Origin: Rhodeus uyekii
Taxonomy: Eukaryota; Chordata; Actinopteri; Cypriniformes; Acheilognathidae
DNA: 64,000 bases
NCBI GenBank assembly: GCA_037043235.1
Contig: JAWRVZ010000140.1
Location: 985,001-1,049,000 of the forward strand
Direction: 5' to 3'
Each line of letters begins with the position of its first letter. The stretch's first letter is position 1. Position numbers and translations under genes: made by a program. This document shows, piece by piece, positions 17,969 to 29,785 of this stretch. Under the pieces are notes generated by a model. The model made no database searches. It was given only the letters and a program-made list of their open reading frames with translations, and was not told where the DNA came from.

Positions 17969-20842
17969 TTCATGCAATTGTAACAGTTTAATTTTATATA
18001 TAAAATACAACTTAAAAATAAAACTCTATAATATAAAATTATTCAGTCACGTATTCCTGTGTTTGAGTTTTTCGGCCACTTGTCAGTCACCATGGACACT
18101 AACTGTCGTCACAGCTGGACAGCACATCACAGTCGGTTGTTGTTTGTGTTTAGACACATTTTTGCTTTACCAGTGTCATAGTGGAGTATGTTTGTTTGTT
18201 TCCATTAAAACCCTTTTGGTAATTTTTTAACTCTCCTTCACCGTCGTCATCTTCACCATTGCAACAATTGTATTTATAGTTATAAATCAATTTATAATGC
18301 ATATCGTGATGCTTATGCAATTGTATCTACACAACTACTGAACATTTGAGATATAAAATATACAAACAATCAAATTCAAAATTGTTTCATTCTAACGGAA
18401 CTATTAGTAAAGAAATATATATATAATGTTTTTTTTTCTGGTAAAATATTTTCCCTTTTGAAAGGGAGCTCGCACTGGAGGGCTAGAGGGCTATATGCCT
18501 CCGGAGCTTACTTGTGTCTGAATTACAGTTAAAAGTAACTCCATGTAACAAAACGTGTTTTAGGTAACTAGTAAAGTAACATTACTTTTAAATTACAGCA
18601 ATTAAATAAATATTGAATATCTCAAATTGACCTTCTGTATTTAATCTCACTTTATTCACTTTATTATGAGTGTAATGCAAACATACTGCAGCTAAACTGT
18701 TGGCATTTTTATTTGACCGACCCTGACATTCACAACTTCTTATATTGCTTCATGGGATAGTAAAGTGTCCATTCAGTGGACAAGATCGCCCAAGACTCAT
18801 CACACCTAACTGCTCTCGAGACACACCAGGCTGTGTTGAACATCTTGGCATCCGGGGTATCAAAAAAGCGTTGAGATAACCAACCAGATAATCGCCGAAT
18901 ATGGCGATTTATTTGATGAAGCAATCGGCATGCTATAAAATGTACATACACTGTATATGTTTGCTAACAACAAAAGGCATATGTGCCTCAACTGACAGCA
19001 GAGATTTACCAGTTTTTTACAATAAAAAACACCTTCGATTCTCGATTCAAACCTTTAATTATATTCTCCAACATTGCAAACAATTTCGCTCACAGCTTAA
19101 ACAGTCGTAATATATGTGTGAGGTCATCACGCTGTACTAGATTGCATAGTTTATTGCGTTCTGACTGTATATTGTGCTGTCTCAACAAATTTCACTTCGT
19201 CTTGTCGTTTAACAATCTCGTCTCTTCAATCCGCAGCGGCGCTGAGCAGACCGCATCATAACAGAAACAGGCATGTGTTTGTGTGTGTGCGGCTGTACTA
19301 GATTGCATACTTGCGTTCTGCCCGCGTATTAGTATGCCCGCAAGTATTATCACCAATAAACAGCTTTAACCAGCCTTGTAATTCAGGGTTTGATTCCCAC
19401 TCCTTCCTGTATCTTTGGGTGTACAGTTTTGATTGAGACATGATGAGCAAGCCAGCTAGTTAACTTATGTCACAGTGAAGCGCACACACACAGTGGATGA
19501 GAGTACGTGACTGAGGCTGTGTGAGTCAAACCAATGCAGCGATTTATTTTTGTGCTATGATTTAATTATTTTTTAGACAAAGAACATTTTACATCCCGTA
19601 CTGGCATGGCGTAATCAGCCAGCGGAAGATTCCCGCACATGCGCGGTTAATTTACACATGGAGGAGTGAACATCTCCTGCTGCGCGAGGACCGGGCTGCC
19701 TGTGATTGCTTTGGGATGGGATGTGGCAGCACTCGCTGCTCCTTGAAAAGAGTAAGAACGATATGTGCTTTCACTTCAGAGAGTCTCCAAAAGTCTCCAA
19801 CAACTCCATTAAAAGTCGTTAGATTTGTCACTAGTCGCTTTTTTGAAAATGTGTGCTAGAGTGGTCTGAAAACTCGCTAAATATAGCGACAAAGGTGCTA
19901 AGGTGGCAACAATGACCCTGGTCCTCGTGCAACACGAACTCAGCGCATGCGCAGTGAACTACCATGTGAAGTGGAGAGTTTTTCCCTCTTTTGTCCTCGA
20001 GATATAAGATTTTGGGCATTGTAAAAGAATCGACATAACCCACAAGAAAATGCTAAGACAAATAGGGAGTTGTGCGGTTCCACATCAGAAACATCAACAT
20101 AATAGGATTGGCGAGCTAACTGTGAGTCGAGATAAGTGAACTCCACTGTATATCTCCTTCCCTTCAGACCCTCTTCCCCCATCTCTTCTCTCCAAATGGT
20201 GAAATGGTTTGAAACTCACCCAACAGTCTCTATGGTATAATGTGAACCATTATCATACAATGCTATGCATGTTTGGTTTTATTTGAAATGTCTCTGTACC
20301 AGTCGCACTAAGGACGTATTCCCATAAGAAGCAAATCAAAACGTTTTAAAGGTTGAAGAGTTTGGCTTATTTGGCTTATTGGGATGGGGTGTCCCTTCCC
20401 GGGTCTTTTATGCAAATTGTGTCTTTTCTCAATAACCAAAATGTCAATTTATAACTCATGTTTACATTTGAAAGAGATTTCTGTCATGGTCTGGATATTT
20501 AAGGAAATGTTTCAGGAGGCTGATGTCTGGGTTTTGATGGCCAAATCCATCCGTAATGCTGCGTTTCACAAATTCATTCTTATGCATTTTTCTAGTCGAA
20601 TAATGAACAAATCAGCCCATAATCTTTAGTGTCCTTCAGACACCCAACATTATGTATTTTTCTAAGTTCAGGTATGCATATTTTACTCTATTTCTAAGCA
20701 TTCAATATTTGTATTGATTATCATTGAATCAGATTATGCAAGGGGCACAATACATATGCCTGCTATGAAACTAATTTCATTAAGCTTTAAAGAATCTAAG
20801 GCAATAGTGTCAATTATCCACCTCAATCACAAAAGGTTAATT
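17969..20842. other. Unassigned sequence with scattered repeat-like words
   Basis: No coding region could be supported. Short phrases such as aggtaactagtaaagtaaca (18573-18592) and the ctaaatatagcgacaaaggt region (19876-19895) are of a kind common in fish interspersed repeats, but I could not find paired ends. Confidence 0.35.
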
Positions 20843-21265
20843 ACCGAAAGTCCAAACAAAAGAAAACATCCAAAAATAACTCCAGTATAGAAGAGAGGAG
20901 GAACCGGGGAACAGGAAGCAGGAGAGTGACGCAGGGACGCAATGGGGAAATCACAGCACATTTGATCCAAACAGAAGGTCCAACACAGTCAGAGAAGGCG
21001 GCAGGCGGCAGGCGGCAGGCGGCAGGCGGCAGGCGGCAGGCGGCAGGCGGCAGGCGGCAGGCGGCAGAAGAACTTCCAACTTCAAACCTACACCAGGGTT
21101 CTGCAACGATCTGACAAACAGGTGAGTGAGAGAGGTGGTTAAATAGGGAGAGAGGATTAGGTGCAGCAGGTGGAAGTGATAATGATGTAATCAATGACCA
21201 TGCCTCCAACACAACCACACAAACATAGAGAGATAATGAATCAATGAACCCATCAACCGTGATGG
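20843..21265 (-). mobile_element. LTR fragment (family B)
   Basis: On the minus strand this starts near tcacggttgatgggttcatt and resembles the solo LTR at 26267-26678 (tcacggttcaggggttcatc, then a matching order of ctctccctat, the gcgtcact region and a cttcctg phrase). Its 3' end is lost near 20843. It abuts the truncated left end of Tc1 copy 2. It contains the heptamer array at 20997-21067. Confidence 0.6.
20997..21067. repeat. (GGCGGCA)n heptamer array
   Basis: About ten perfect tandem copies of a 7-bp GC-rich unit inside the LTR fragment. Confidence 0.97.
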
Positions 21266-21277
21266 GAGATAGCAACA

Positions 21278-22259
21278 CTTTTGCCTTCAGAACTGCCTTA
21301 TTTCTACATGGAACTGATTCAACAAGGTGCTGAAAGCATTCTTTAGAAATGTTGACCCATATTGATAAGGTAGCAAAGGTAGCATCTTGCAATTGATGGA
21401 GATTTGTGGGATGCACATCCAGGGCACGAAGCTCCCATTCCACAATATCCAAAAGATGCTCTATTGGGTTGAGATCTGGTGATTGTGGGGGCCATTTTAG
21501 TACAGTGAACTCATTGTCATGTTCAATAAACCAGTTTGAAGGTGTGCCAAGAAAACATCCCCTACACCATTACACCACCATCACCAGCCTGCACTGCGGT
21601 AAAAAGTCATGATATCCGTGTTCTCATTCATTTTACACCAAATTCTGAATCTATCATCTGAATGTCTCAACAGAAATCGAGACTCATCAGACCAGGCAAA
21701 ATTTTTCCAGTCTTCAACTGTCCAATTTTGGTGAGCTTGTGCAAATTGTAGCCTCTTTTTCCTATTTGTATTGGAAATGAGTGGTACCCAGTGGGTTCTT
21801 CTGCTGTTGTAGCCCATCCACCTCAAGGTTGTGTGTGTTGTGGCTTCACAAATGCTTTGCTGCATACCTTGGTTGTAACGAGTGGTTATTTGAGTCAAAT
21901 TTGCTCTTCTATCACCTTGAATCAGTCGGCCCATTCACATTCTGACCTCTAGTCATACTAGATGTTTTTCCCTTTTTCCCTTTTCTTTGCAAACCCTAGA
22001 AATGGTTGTGAGTGAAAATCCCAGTAACTGAGCAGAAATACTCAGACCGGCCCATCTGGTACCAACAACCATACCACACTCAACATTGCTAAATTCAGCT
22101 TTCCTTCCCATTCTGACATTCAGTTTAGATTTCAGGAGATTGTCTTGAAAAGGACCACATCCTTGAATGCATTAAATCAACTGCCATGTGATTGGTTGAT
22201 TAGATGATTGCATTAATTAGAAATTGAACAGGTGTCCCTAATGATCCTTTAGGTGAGTG
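21278..22259 (-). mobile_element. Tc1-like transposon, copy 2 (left end missing)
   Basis: The right end ctttaggtgagtg at 22247-22259, with an outside TA, matches copy 1. The left inverted end is missing: sequence similarity to copy 1 begins only at about 21280, right after the LTR fragment. This copy retains the uninterrupted site (ttcaggagattgtc, near 22133-22146) used to define the Harbinger insertion in copy 1. Confidence 0.9.
21290..21960 (-). pseudogene. Tc1-like transposase remnant
   Basis: From the N-terminal side on the minus strand one reads RRTHWVPLISNTNRKKRLQF, AHQNWTVEDWKNFAWSDESRF (first catalytic Asp), a gap where the middle of the DDE domain is deleted, then HPTNLHQLQDATFATLSIWV and KECFQHLVESVPCRNKAVLK, the usual Tc1 C-terminus. 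The deletion near 21545-21590 removes the region with the second catalytic Asp. Non-functional. Confidence 0.88.
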
Positions 22260-22782
22260 TATAAGCTAGTGTGTTCCAAAACAATGACAGAATTTGCATT
22301 CATAACGTAAGCATTCAAAACATACTGTCGTAGTCAATTCAGCTTCACATCAAATTTTCGGTTATATTAAATGCTCTCTAGAATCTAACGTGTTGTGCCC
22401 CAATATTATAAATAGATGCTGAAGCTGTGGCTAAAACTGTTCACATATTCACTCTAACACTTGTTCACACATTTGATTTATTTATAGCCTATGGTGAATG
22501 GTACATATAGTGGTTGGGAACGATTCACGGTGTAAATACAGTATGTTTTCCATTGGAGCAAATTAAGTCTGGTTTTGTGTTGGTGTCACACAAACCGACG
22601 AGGTACGCACACAGACACCTCTTGTTCAGAGACATGATTGCACAGAGCGGATCATATGCGCTAGTCACCACAGACCACAAACCGTATCAGACCCATTCTG
22701 CAAGGAGTGCTATATTTTAAGCCAGAGATGCCCAAACTAGTGCCCACGGTAACCTTTGATTTGGCCCGCCGTACCGTCCGAG

Positions 22783-22813
<31 letters not shown>

Positions 22814-22962
22814 TTGAACTACATCAGAGTAAACTGAAATTAAATGTTTAAATTAAATGTAAGTTAATAAGAAAAAAATAATATAAATGTGCAATTCAAG
22901 GCGCAGCACTGCGTGCTTTGCGACACATGACGTCAATAAATGTCAACAAATTAAACGCAATA

Positions 22963-23760
22963 ATGGAGAAATCAAGGCAGCGGCACACAGACAAGAGATT
23001 TTTTTTTTAAAGCTGGCCAAGATGAGTTTTTATTCACATAAGTCAAATCAAAGGTAATATGTCTAGTTTGCAAACGGTCTGTTGCTGTTTTAAAAGAGTA
23101 CAATATCCGTCGTCATTATGAAACAAAACATTGTGCAGCTTTCTCAAAGTACAGCGGCGAGACGCCAAAACAGCAGACTAACGAACTGCTTGCTGGACTT
23201 CGATCTGAACAGAGCGTGCTGCTGCGTCCTTCATCATCAGTGATACTGGCTCTACAGTTTGGCAGTACAGTGATTCCTCGTTTATTGCTGTTAATGTGGA
23301 CCGGAACCAGTGTTCTATGGGTGAAAATCCGTGAAGTAGGATCGGCCAATCAGCTCACGGGATACATCCACTCGTGCTCTCATTGGTCGAGCCGGGAACC
23401 AATCATGTGTCTTGTTTGAGTGCTGTGGGAGTGTATAAAGAAAGTTTCTCTCTTTGTCTGGCATCCTGTGAAACCGTTTCTCTCGCATCAAAATTAAACA
23501 ACGCTGCTTTGAGCAATACAGTTGTACATGGCGGTATTTTTGTTTATTTATTTATTAAAATTTTGGAAAAATCCGCGATGCACTGAGGCCGCAAAGTGGC
23601 GAGGGATTACATACCTACCTCTGCGAGCAGACTTTTAGTCTGATGAACTTGAACAAGAGTAAACTAAGAAGCCAAATAACTGACTCTCACCTACATAATA
23701 TCTTGTCTTTGTCTGTAAGTCAGCTACAGACCAATCTTGAAAAAACTTCTGAAAAATAAG
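22963..23760 (+). pseudogene. hAT transposase remnant (BED zinc finger and C-terminal dimerisation segment)
   Basis: Near 22963 the plus strand reads MEKSRQRHTDKR, and further on VICLVCKRSVAV followed by EYNIRRHYETKH. The CxxC...HxxxxH spacing is a BED-type DNA-binding finger as in hAT transposases related to ZBED/GTF2IRD2-like genes. After a large deletion, 23605-23755 gives YLCEQTFSLMNLNKSKLRSQ and then TDSHLHNIL, the conserved C-terminal hAT dimerisation stretch. The catalytic core is mostly missing. Confidence 0.8.
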
Positions 23761-23850
23761 GACCAGCTTCATATCACTTATTAGGCCACTGACATTGCAA
23801 CCACTGTTTTATTATTGATTGTGTATTTGGCACTGAACTATACTGTACAT

Positions 23851-24179
23851 CAGTGGTCACCAACTTTTTGAAACTGAAGATCACCCTCCTCTGCTTAAAT
23901 GAGAGGCAAGATCGACTTGTGAGGGGGGGGGGGGGGGGTGCGCGCGCGGAGCGGTCGTCCTGTTGATGGGGGGAGGGTGCGCGCGCGCGGAGAGGAGTTG
24001 TAGTCCTATCGGAGCTTGCAGAGCGCGGTGCGTGACAGACTCGCTAATTTGGCAACTGAAACGTTCTTATTTTCGGGAGCTTCCGGGATGGTGATAAAGG
24101 ACGACCAATCGATCGCGATCGACCGGATGGCGACCAAAGATCGACCAGTCGATCGCGATCGACGGGTTGGCGACCACTG
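23851..24179. mobile_element. hAT-type MITE nested in the hAT element
   Basis: The inverted ends are cagtggtcaccaac and gttggcgaccactg, with 8-bp duplications ctgtacat at 23843-23850 and 24180-24187. The duplication fits the nTnnnnAn preference of hAT elements. The 329-bp interior is GC-rich (a G run, cgcgcgcg tracts, repeated gatcgcgatcgac). Confidence 0.92.
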
Positions 24180-24268
24180 CTGTACATTGAACACTTGGGG
24201 ATTGTTGTTCATTAAAATGCAAAGCTTTACAAATAAAACTGCATTAGTTAATCATATTAAAGTTGTTA

Positions 24269-24308
<40 letters not shown>

Positions 24309-24460
24309 TTTTTTATATTATGTAATAAATAAACCCATAGCAACTTTAATGTAATACATTTTGATTTTTTGATGCAAAATTTACTTTTGGCCCACGGCTC
24401 TCAATGATGTTTGATTTTTGGCCCTTCATAGGAAAAAGTTTGAGCACCCCTGTTTTAAGC

Positions 24461-25718
24461 AATATGGAAATTAGGAGGAAACTTTGACTAAGCTATGAAA
24501 TAAATTAAACACTATCGTTGTTTTTTTAAAGGGAAGGAGCTGTTCGATATTTCTCGCCATGTCATCCTATTTAAGTGAAAATTGTCATCAATTCACAATT
24601 TAAACATCTGAAATATGCTGTACTTCCTGGCTATATAACTGAAGGTATGCACACAAAACAGAACCTTCGCTGTCAGTTTTGTCTTGGAACATTTTTGTTT
24701 TAAGGGCATTTCTTTTCTGTTTGCTCTCCACCCCCCATGCTTTCGCACACAATGTTGATGACTCATTTAATAAGCTCACTTTTTAAAGGACTGTTTCGTA
24801 ACTGGCAGACTCAGGAATCCATTTGATTCACAAATGAAACATCTTCATTAGCACTGTGATGTAAATTGGAGCCATCTCAAATACGTTGTCAGACAGTGGT
24901 GTACAACTTAATTGGAGCCCTTCATATCATTTCAGCCAATGGCCACTACTCTGGCACAATTAATTGGGATTCTACCCAAATACTACGGCTTCATCTGCCA
25001 CAGCGGTCAAAGTTTTTCCAGAGTTAACCTTTATTACAAGGCAAGACCAGTCAGACAAAGACACTCAAATGGCCTAATGTAAAATCTCTCCTACCCCGTG
25101 GGAGAAAAGGAGGTGGACAATTTTATTTGCCCCATGCACTCAGAGGCAGCCGCTTTGTTGTGGGCGTGGTGCTTTCCTGAATTTCCTAACATCTTCCCTA
25201 CAGTTAAATGAGTAGGCGGTGTTGGATCATGGATACTTCACTTGACAGCATGTCTGGAGGGGTGAGCACGGGTTGTGCTCTTCAAGTCACTTTAATTATG
25301 GCACAGCGACAGACCCAGCAGCCTTTAAGGGATGGCAAACTTCACATCACAAACAAGATAAATGATAGATTACCACAGAAGTGAAAACTTGTGAATCATC
25401 TCATGTCGAGGACTCTGACTCAGATAACGTGAATGTCAGCTTCTCTGGGTTCACATGTTGAAGGACTAATGCACAAAGAGTACATAAAACACACAACAGC
25501 AGAAAGTGATTTAATATAACAGCCCACGTGACTGTAAGTGTGAATGAGTGGCTGTGAAGATCATGCATTAGACTAAGGTAAGCATCACAGCAGTACATAT
25601 ATACACATTTTATGAGCTGTCACTTTAACAATTTTATTTTTCATATATATATTTATATATATATATATGGTGTAAATAAGAGGTTTAACTTAATTGTATT
25701 GTATAGCATACCTGCATT
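24461..25718. other. Unassigned, relatively complex sequence
   Basis: No transposon signature or coding exon was recognised. 24780-25250 has balanced composition and words such as ttaattggagcc and caattaattggga. It is a candidate for conserved non-coding DNA, not shown by the sequence alone. Confidence 0.35.
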
Positions 25719-25799
25719 CAATTTAATAATAACAATAATACATTTTATTTAAGGACACCTTACAAGACACTCAAGGACACTTTACATGCATATAAAACA

Positions 25800-26266
25800 T
25801 TACATTACAAGCAAGAAATAAGCAACTAAAAAAGAAATGAAAAAACACACAAATAAAATGAAATTAAAATTGTATGGGTAAACCGGCCTGTAAAGGTATG
25901 TTTTCAAGGGCGATTTAAAAATAGATCGCGTGGCACTGTTTTGAATGTCTTGGGGAAGCAAGTTCCACAACTGAGGAGCAGCATAGCTAAAAGCTTGAAA
26001 TCCCATGGAAACTAGACGCATGTGTGGAGGAACTAAAGGGGGAGTATGGATGAGGATCTGAGGGTTCGAGAGGGAGTATGTGTAGAAAACAGATCAGTGA
26101 GATATGATGGAGCCAGGTTATGCAGAGTCTTGTAAACTAGGAGGAAGATTTTAAATTTGATGCATTGTTTTACAGGAAGCCCATGCAGTTGTTGTAGAAC
26201 AGGAGATATGTGTTCCGATTTACCTGTTCTGGTAATTAATCGTGCAGCTGATTTCTGCACTAACTG
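25800..26266 (-). pseudogene. LINE reverse transcriptase, C-terminal part
   Basis: It continues the frame cut by the solo LTR: LVQKSAARLITRTGKSEHIS, PVLQQLHGLPVKQCIKFKI, YKTLHNLAPSYLTDLF, and finally YAAPQLWNLLPQDIQ with FKSPLKTYL, the standard ending of L2/CR1-like ORF2 proteins. Confidence 0.9.
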
Positions 26267-26678
26267 TGTCACAACTGCTAGAAAAGACGCTGTTTGCAAG
26301 TTTTGCAAGTTTAGTGAGTTTATTGTGAACATGGAAATAAAAAGTCCAGTGAAGTGAAGGAGAGTTAGTTCCAAATGGCGGCCGGGCGGGACACAGGAAG
26401 CGCGAGCACGGGCTGCAGTGACGCAGGGACCACAGTGGCCAGGGAACGGGACAGAATCCACGGCAGACCGTCAGCGAAGATCACCAGGAGTGTGGAACAC
26501 AGGAGGACGAAGGCTGCGTGATCTGAAACAAACTGACTACGGGACGTGAGTGAAGGGTGGATGATATAGGGAGAGGATATGATGTACAGCTGGTACGGAA
26601 TGAAAGGTAATCAGTAACCACACCTCCACAATATCGCAAAACAAGGGGGAAGAGTCGATGAACCCCTGAACCGTGACA
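26267..26678 (-). mobile_element. Solo LTR, 412 bp (family B)
   Basis: On the plus strand it starts TGTCACAACTGC and ends GAACCGTGACA, with the 5-bp duplication aactg at 26262-26266 and 26679-26683. The AATAAA lies on the minus strand near 26318-26325. Removing it with one duplication copy restores the LINE frame (LLHKLQ joined to LVQKSAARL), which proves the insertion site. Confidence 0.93.
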
Positions 26679-26966
26679 AACTGTAACTTATGTAGAAGTT
26701 TATGTGGAAGACCGAAGAAGAGAGCATTGCAGTAATCAATACGTGAAGTGACCAGAGCATGGACCAGGATGGCAGTGCTCTTCAATGAGAGGGAAGAGCG
26801 GAAGCGATTGATGTTTCGTATGTGATAGTAAGCCGACCGTGTAATGTTGTTAATATGTGCTTCGAAGGATAAAGTACTGTCAAAGATAACACCCAGGCTC
26901 TTAACTTGTGTTGAAAGAGCAACTGTAGAACCATCTATTCACAAAGAAAAAACACTGGTCTTAGAC

Positions 26967-27636
26967 CCTGTCCACACGGAGACGCGGATCACTGCATCCG
27001 CATACATTTCTTATCGGATTGGCGTTCCGTCCACACGCATCCGGCGATTTGGGAGACTGAATCCGCTCACTTTTTATACCGGGTCCTAAAGTGGATAGAT
27101 CTGAATCCGACACCCTTGCGGACTCGTGTGGACGGCTAATCCGTATATTTGTTTGTTTACCGATGATGTCATCACATCACGTGTCGGCTGCGTCACAGTA
27201 ACAGCAACAGTGTTGCCAGATTGGACTGAAAAGCGTAGCGCTGCTACAGCTTAAAACCCTCCCATTTAAAAAAAATACCAGCCCAAAGTGCGTACTCTTA
27301 TAAATAATGAAACATTTTGAGCGATTTTATTCATCAAAAACCAGCCCAAATTTTATCAACCAGCCCAATGCATTTTTTCCCGGTCGGACGTGACAAAAAG
27401 GTAAATAGCAATCTGGCAACACTGAACAGCAACAGCAATGCGCATGCTCAAAGTCTTCTTCTCTGTGTATAGTGTATTATCTGTGGCAGAATTACAGCGC
27501 CCCATACTGGTCTGGCATATAAACTACACCGGATTCAGTCGGTTTCATTGGTATCGTGTGGACGCTGATATTTTTTGTTTTGAACGAGGAAAAAAAAGAT
27601 TGGATAAGGAACGCGCCGGCATCGTGTGGATGTGGC
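26967..27636. mobile_element. DNA element with CCACACG-type ends
   Basis: The left end cctgtccacacggagacg and right end atcgtgtggatgtggc are imperfect inverted repeats. The 7-bp word cttagac flanks both sides (26960-26966 and 27637-27643). The LINE frame reads through (KNNLSKTSVFSL) once the block and one cttagac are removed. GC-rich and non-coding; superfamily uncertain (7-8-bp duplication). Confidence 0.82.
27208..27424. mobile_element. hAT-type MITE, 217 bp, nested
   Basis: Perfect 16-bp inverted ends, cagtgttgccagattg at the left, with 8-bp duplications aacagcaa (27200-27207 and 27425-27432). It sits inside the DNA element at 26967-27636, which itself sits in the LINE. Confidence 0.92.
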
Positions 27637-27699
27637 CTTAGACAGGTTATTTTTTGTTCCAACAAGTAGTATTTCTGTTTTATTGCTGTTTAGTTTAAG

Positions 27700-28366
27700 A
27701 AAATTACTCAAAAACTATGTTTTTACTTCTGCCAGACAGTTAGAAAGAGAGGAAGGTGGAAGTTCAGAAGTAGGCTTGGAAGATAGATAGAGCTGTGTAT
27801 CGTCGGCGTAACAATGAAAATGGATTCCTAAAAATGTTTCCTTGTGGGAGTAAATAGATGATAAATAGTAAAGGGCCCAGAACTGATCCCTGTGGGACAC
27901 CTGTGATGGATACCTGAGATGCAACAACCTTTTACAGAATTTTAGATAAGAATGTCAAATTGGAGAATGGACGGAATTTTTTACAACTATTTGGATCAGT
28001 ACCTGGCTTCTTAAGTTCAGGAGTTATTAGTGCATTTTTGAATAAGTAAGGGACAATACCAGAAGTAAGAGAACAATGAATAATCTCGGTAATGAAATAC
28101 AAAAGAGCTGGCAAACAGACTTTTACTAATTTAGCTGGAAGAGGGTCCAACTGACTAGTAGTAGGTTTAGATTTCAGAATAATTGAGGTTATCTCACCTT
28201 CTGGGGCAAGTAAAAAGGTAAAGAGAGTAGAACTAAATGGTGGTGTAAATGTCGAATGAGATGCTAAATCAGTAGGCAACAGGGACTGGTGAATATTTGT
28301 GTTTTTTGTATTGAAAGAAATCAAAAAAGCATCACATAATTCAACTGAGTGTAGGTGTGATGGCAA
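27700..28366 (-). pseudogene. LINE reverse transcriptase, fingers and palm
   Basis: The segment LDPLPAKLVKVCLPALLYFI with PELKKPGTDPNSCKKFRPFS is the RT start (usual form: K-x-x-LDP-N-x-x-NFRPISNL). After a deletion of the middle palm, FHCYADDTQLYLS follows with the catalytic YADD at 27799-27810. The central RT blocks (NTIDH...GLG...PQGSVLGPLLF) are lost or only partly visible (LGPLLF-type remnant near 27870). Confidence 0.88.
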
Positions 28367-28439
28367 AGAATCTGAAGGCTTTGAGATTTCTTTCAGAACT
28401 GAGTAAAGAGTTATTGAGTTAGATGAGAGTAATAATCAG

Positions 28440-28450
28440 ATTTAGCTAAA

Positions 28451-28541
<91 letters not shown>

Positions 28542-28543
28542 TG

Positions 28544-28575
<32 letters not shown>

Positions 28576-28790
28576 TCATTACATTTATATAGCGATTTTT
28601 ATCAAAGTATCTCAAAGAGCTTACATGGACGGGGGAATTTCCTCAACCGCCACTAGAGTGCAGCATCCACCTGGATGATGCGACGGCAGCTATATTGCGC
28701 CAGAACGCTCACCACAAACCAGCTTATGGGTGGAGAGGAGACAGAGTAATGAAGCCAATCAGAGAATTGATAATTTTGTAATAGCAATTT
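28440..28790 (-). mobile_element. 3' half of a 5S-SINE-type retroposon with (TAA)n tail
   Basis: On the minus strand the block reads gtggtgagcgttctggcgca, gccgtcgcatcatccaggtg, gatgctgcac, then gcggttgaggaaattccccc and a ctatataaatgtaatgaa tail running into (ATT)n. I recognise this as the 3' region of a common fish retroposon whose head derives from 5S rRNA. The (TAA)n run at about 28450-28575 is its poly-ATT tail, expanded. It interrupts the LINE between endonuclease and RT. Confidence 0.75.
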
Positions 28791-28799
28791 TATAATTTT

Positions 28800-29385
28800 T
28801 CATGTGCTCAGAATACGTCTTTGTGTACAAAAAGTCTTGTTTTCACAAAAAGTCGTTCCAAACAGCAGCCTCAAGCTTTCCCTCAGATCAGGGGTGTACC
28901 AGGGGGCAGAATTAACAAATGAGACAGACCTGTTTTTTACAGGTGCATGAATATCAAGAGGTGATTGAAGCACGTCATTATAATGGCATACCAGTTCATC
29001 AGGAGTTGTTAAATTGTCAATACTGGAGAGGGTGGCCAATCCATCTGTAAATGCCGAAATGTCAATGTTTTTGAGATTCCGGAATGAGATAGTACGATGT
29101 TGGTTATACTTAAATAATGTTAAGCAGGCTTTAAAAGATACCAACACATGATCAGAAAAGGTTAAGTCAGAAGACGTGCAGTTGTGTGGAGTGATACCAG
29201 AGCAACAGACAAGATCAAGTGTTTGGCCCTTCAAATGTGTAGGAAAACTTACAAATTGTTGGATGCCAAAGCCATCAAGGCAAGATAAAAAATCCTTTGT
29301 ATATGTACTATTTACATTGTCGACATGTATATTAAAATCTCCAGTCACAATCACATTACCAGACAGAGAACAAGTACTTTTTCAC
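28800..29385 (-). pseudogene. LINE endonuclease domain (C-terminal half)
   Basis: The frame contains VIVTGDFNIHVDN, the conserved Asp/Asn motif of apurinic-type endonucleases, then FPTHLKGQTLDLVCC and SDHVLVSF, the closing S-D-H motif with the catalytic histidine. The N-terminal half of the domain is missing. Confidence 0.9.
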
Positions 29386-29785
29386 ACCTTTGTATATATA
29401 CAAAGTTGTGGATCAAGTGTTGTAGTTTTCTCTTCATAAATATAACTCTTCTGAAAGGTCTTTGATGCCGGAATATAGGTTTTATTCTTCCAAACAAAAC
29501 CGAGTCGATCTGCAGATCTCCTCACAACACAAAGTAATCCCCCATTATATACCCCATGTCCTTAGACAATCCCAAACATGTCATGTGACTGTCCCTTTCG
29601 TACATTGTTTCTTGGCCTGAATTCAACATTCTGCCCATTCATGGATTTTAACACTCTATGCTCATACATGACTCAAGACCATATATTAAACACTCAGAGT
29701 CCTGAGAAAGGTGCATCCTGTTTTTTTGCAGTCTCATCACTTTTACAGCTGAATGCTATCCTACAGATACAACAAAAGGAGTTTC
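29386..29785. other. Unassigned sequence
   Basis: Lies between the LINE truncation point and a 5S-like head. No element ends found. Confidence 0.4.

Larger units (their letters stand above)
22723..24452 (+). mobile_element. hAT element with BED-finger transposase relic
   Basis: The ends cagagatgcccaaact and agtttgagcacccctg are inverted, with the 8-bp duplication ttttaagc on both sides (22715-22722 and 24453-24460). It contains a degraded transposase on the plus strand and a nested MITE (23851-24179). An AT array and poly-T lie at 24271-24314. Confidence 0.92.
25719..29385 (-). mobile_element. L2/CR1-like LINE, split by three insertions
   Basis: On the minus strand the order is endonuclease end (29354 down to 28800), RT start (28366-27932), RT active site near 27800, RT thumb/C-terminus (26950 to 25820) and a short (ATT)n tail near 25719-25745. 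That is the order of an L2-like LINE ORF2, 5'-truncated at about 29385. Foreign blocks at 28440-28790, 26967-27636 and 26267-26678 interrupt it. Joining the flanks of the last two keeps the reading frame. Confidence 0.9.
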
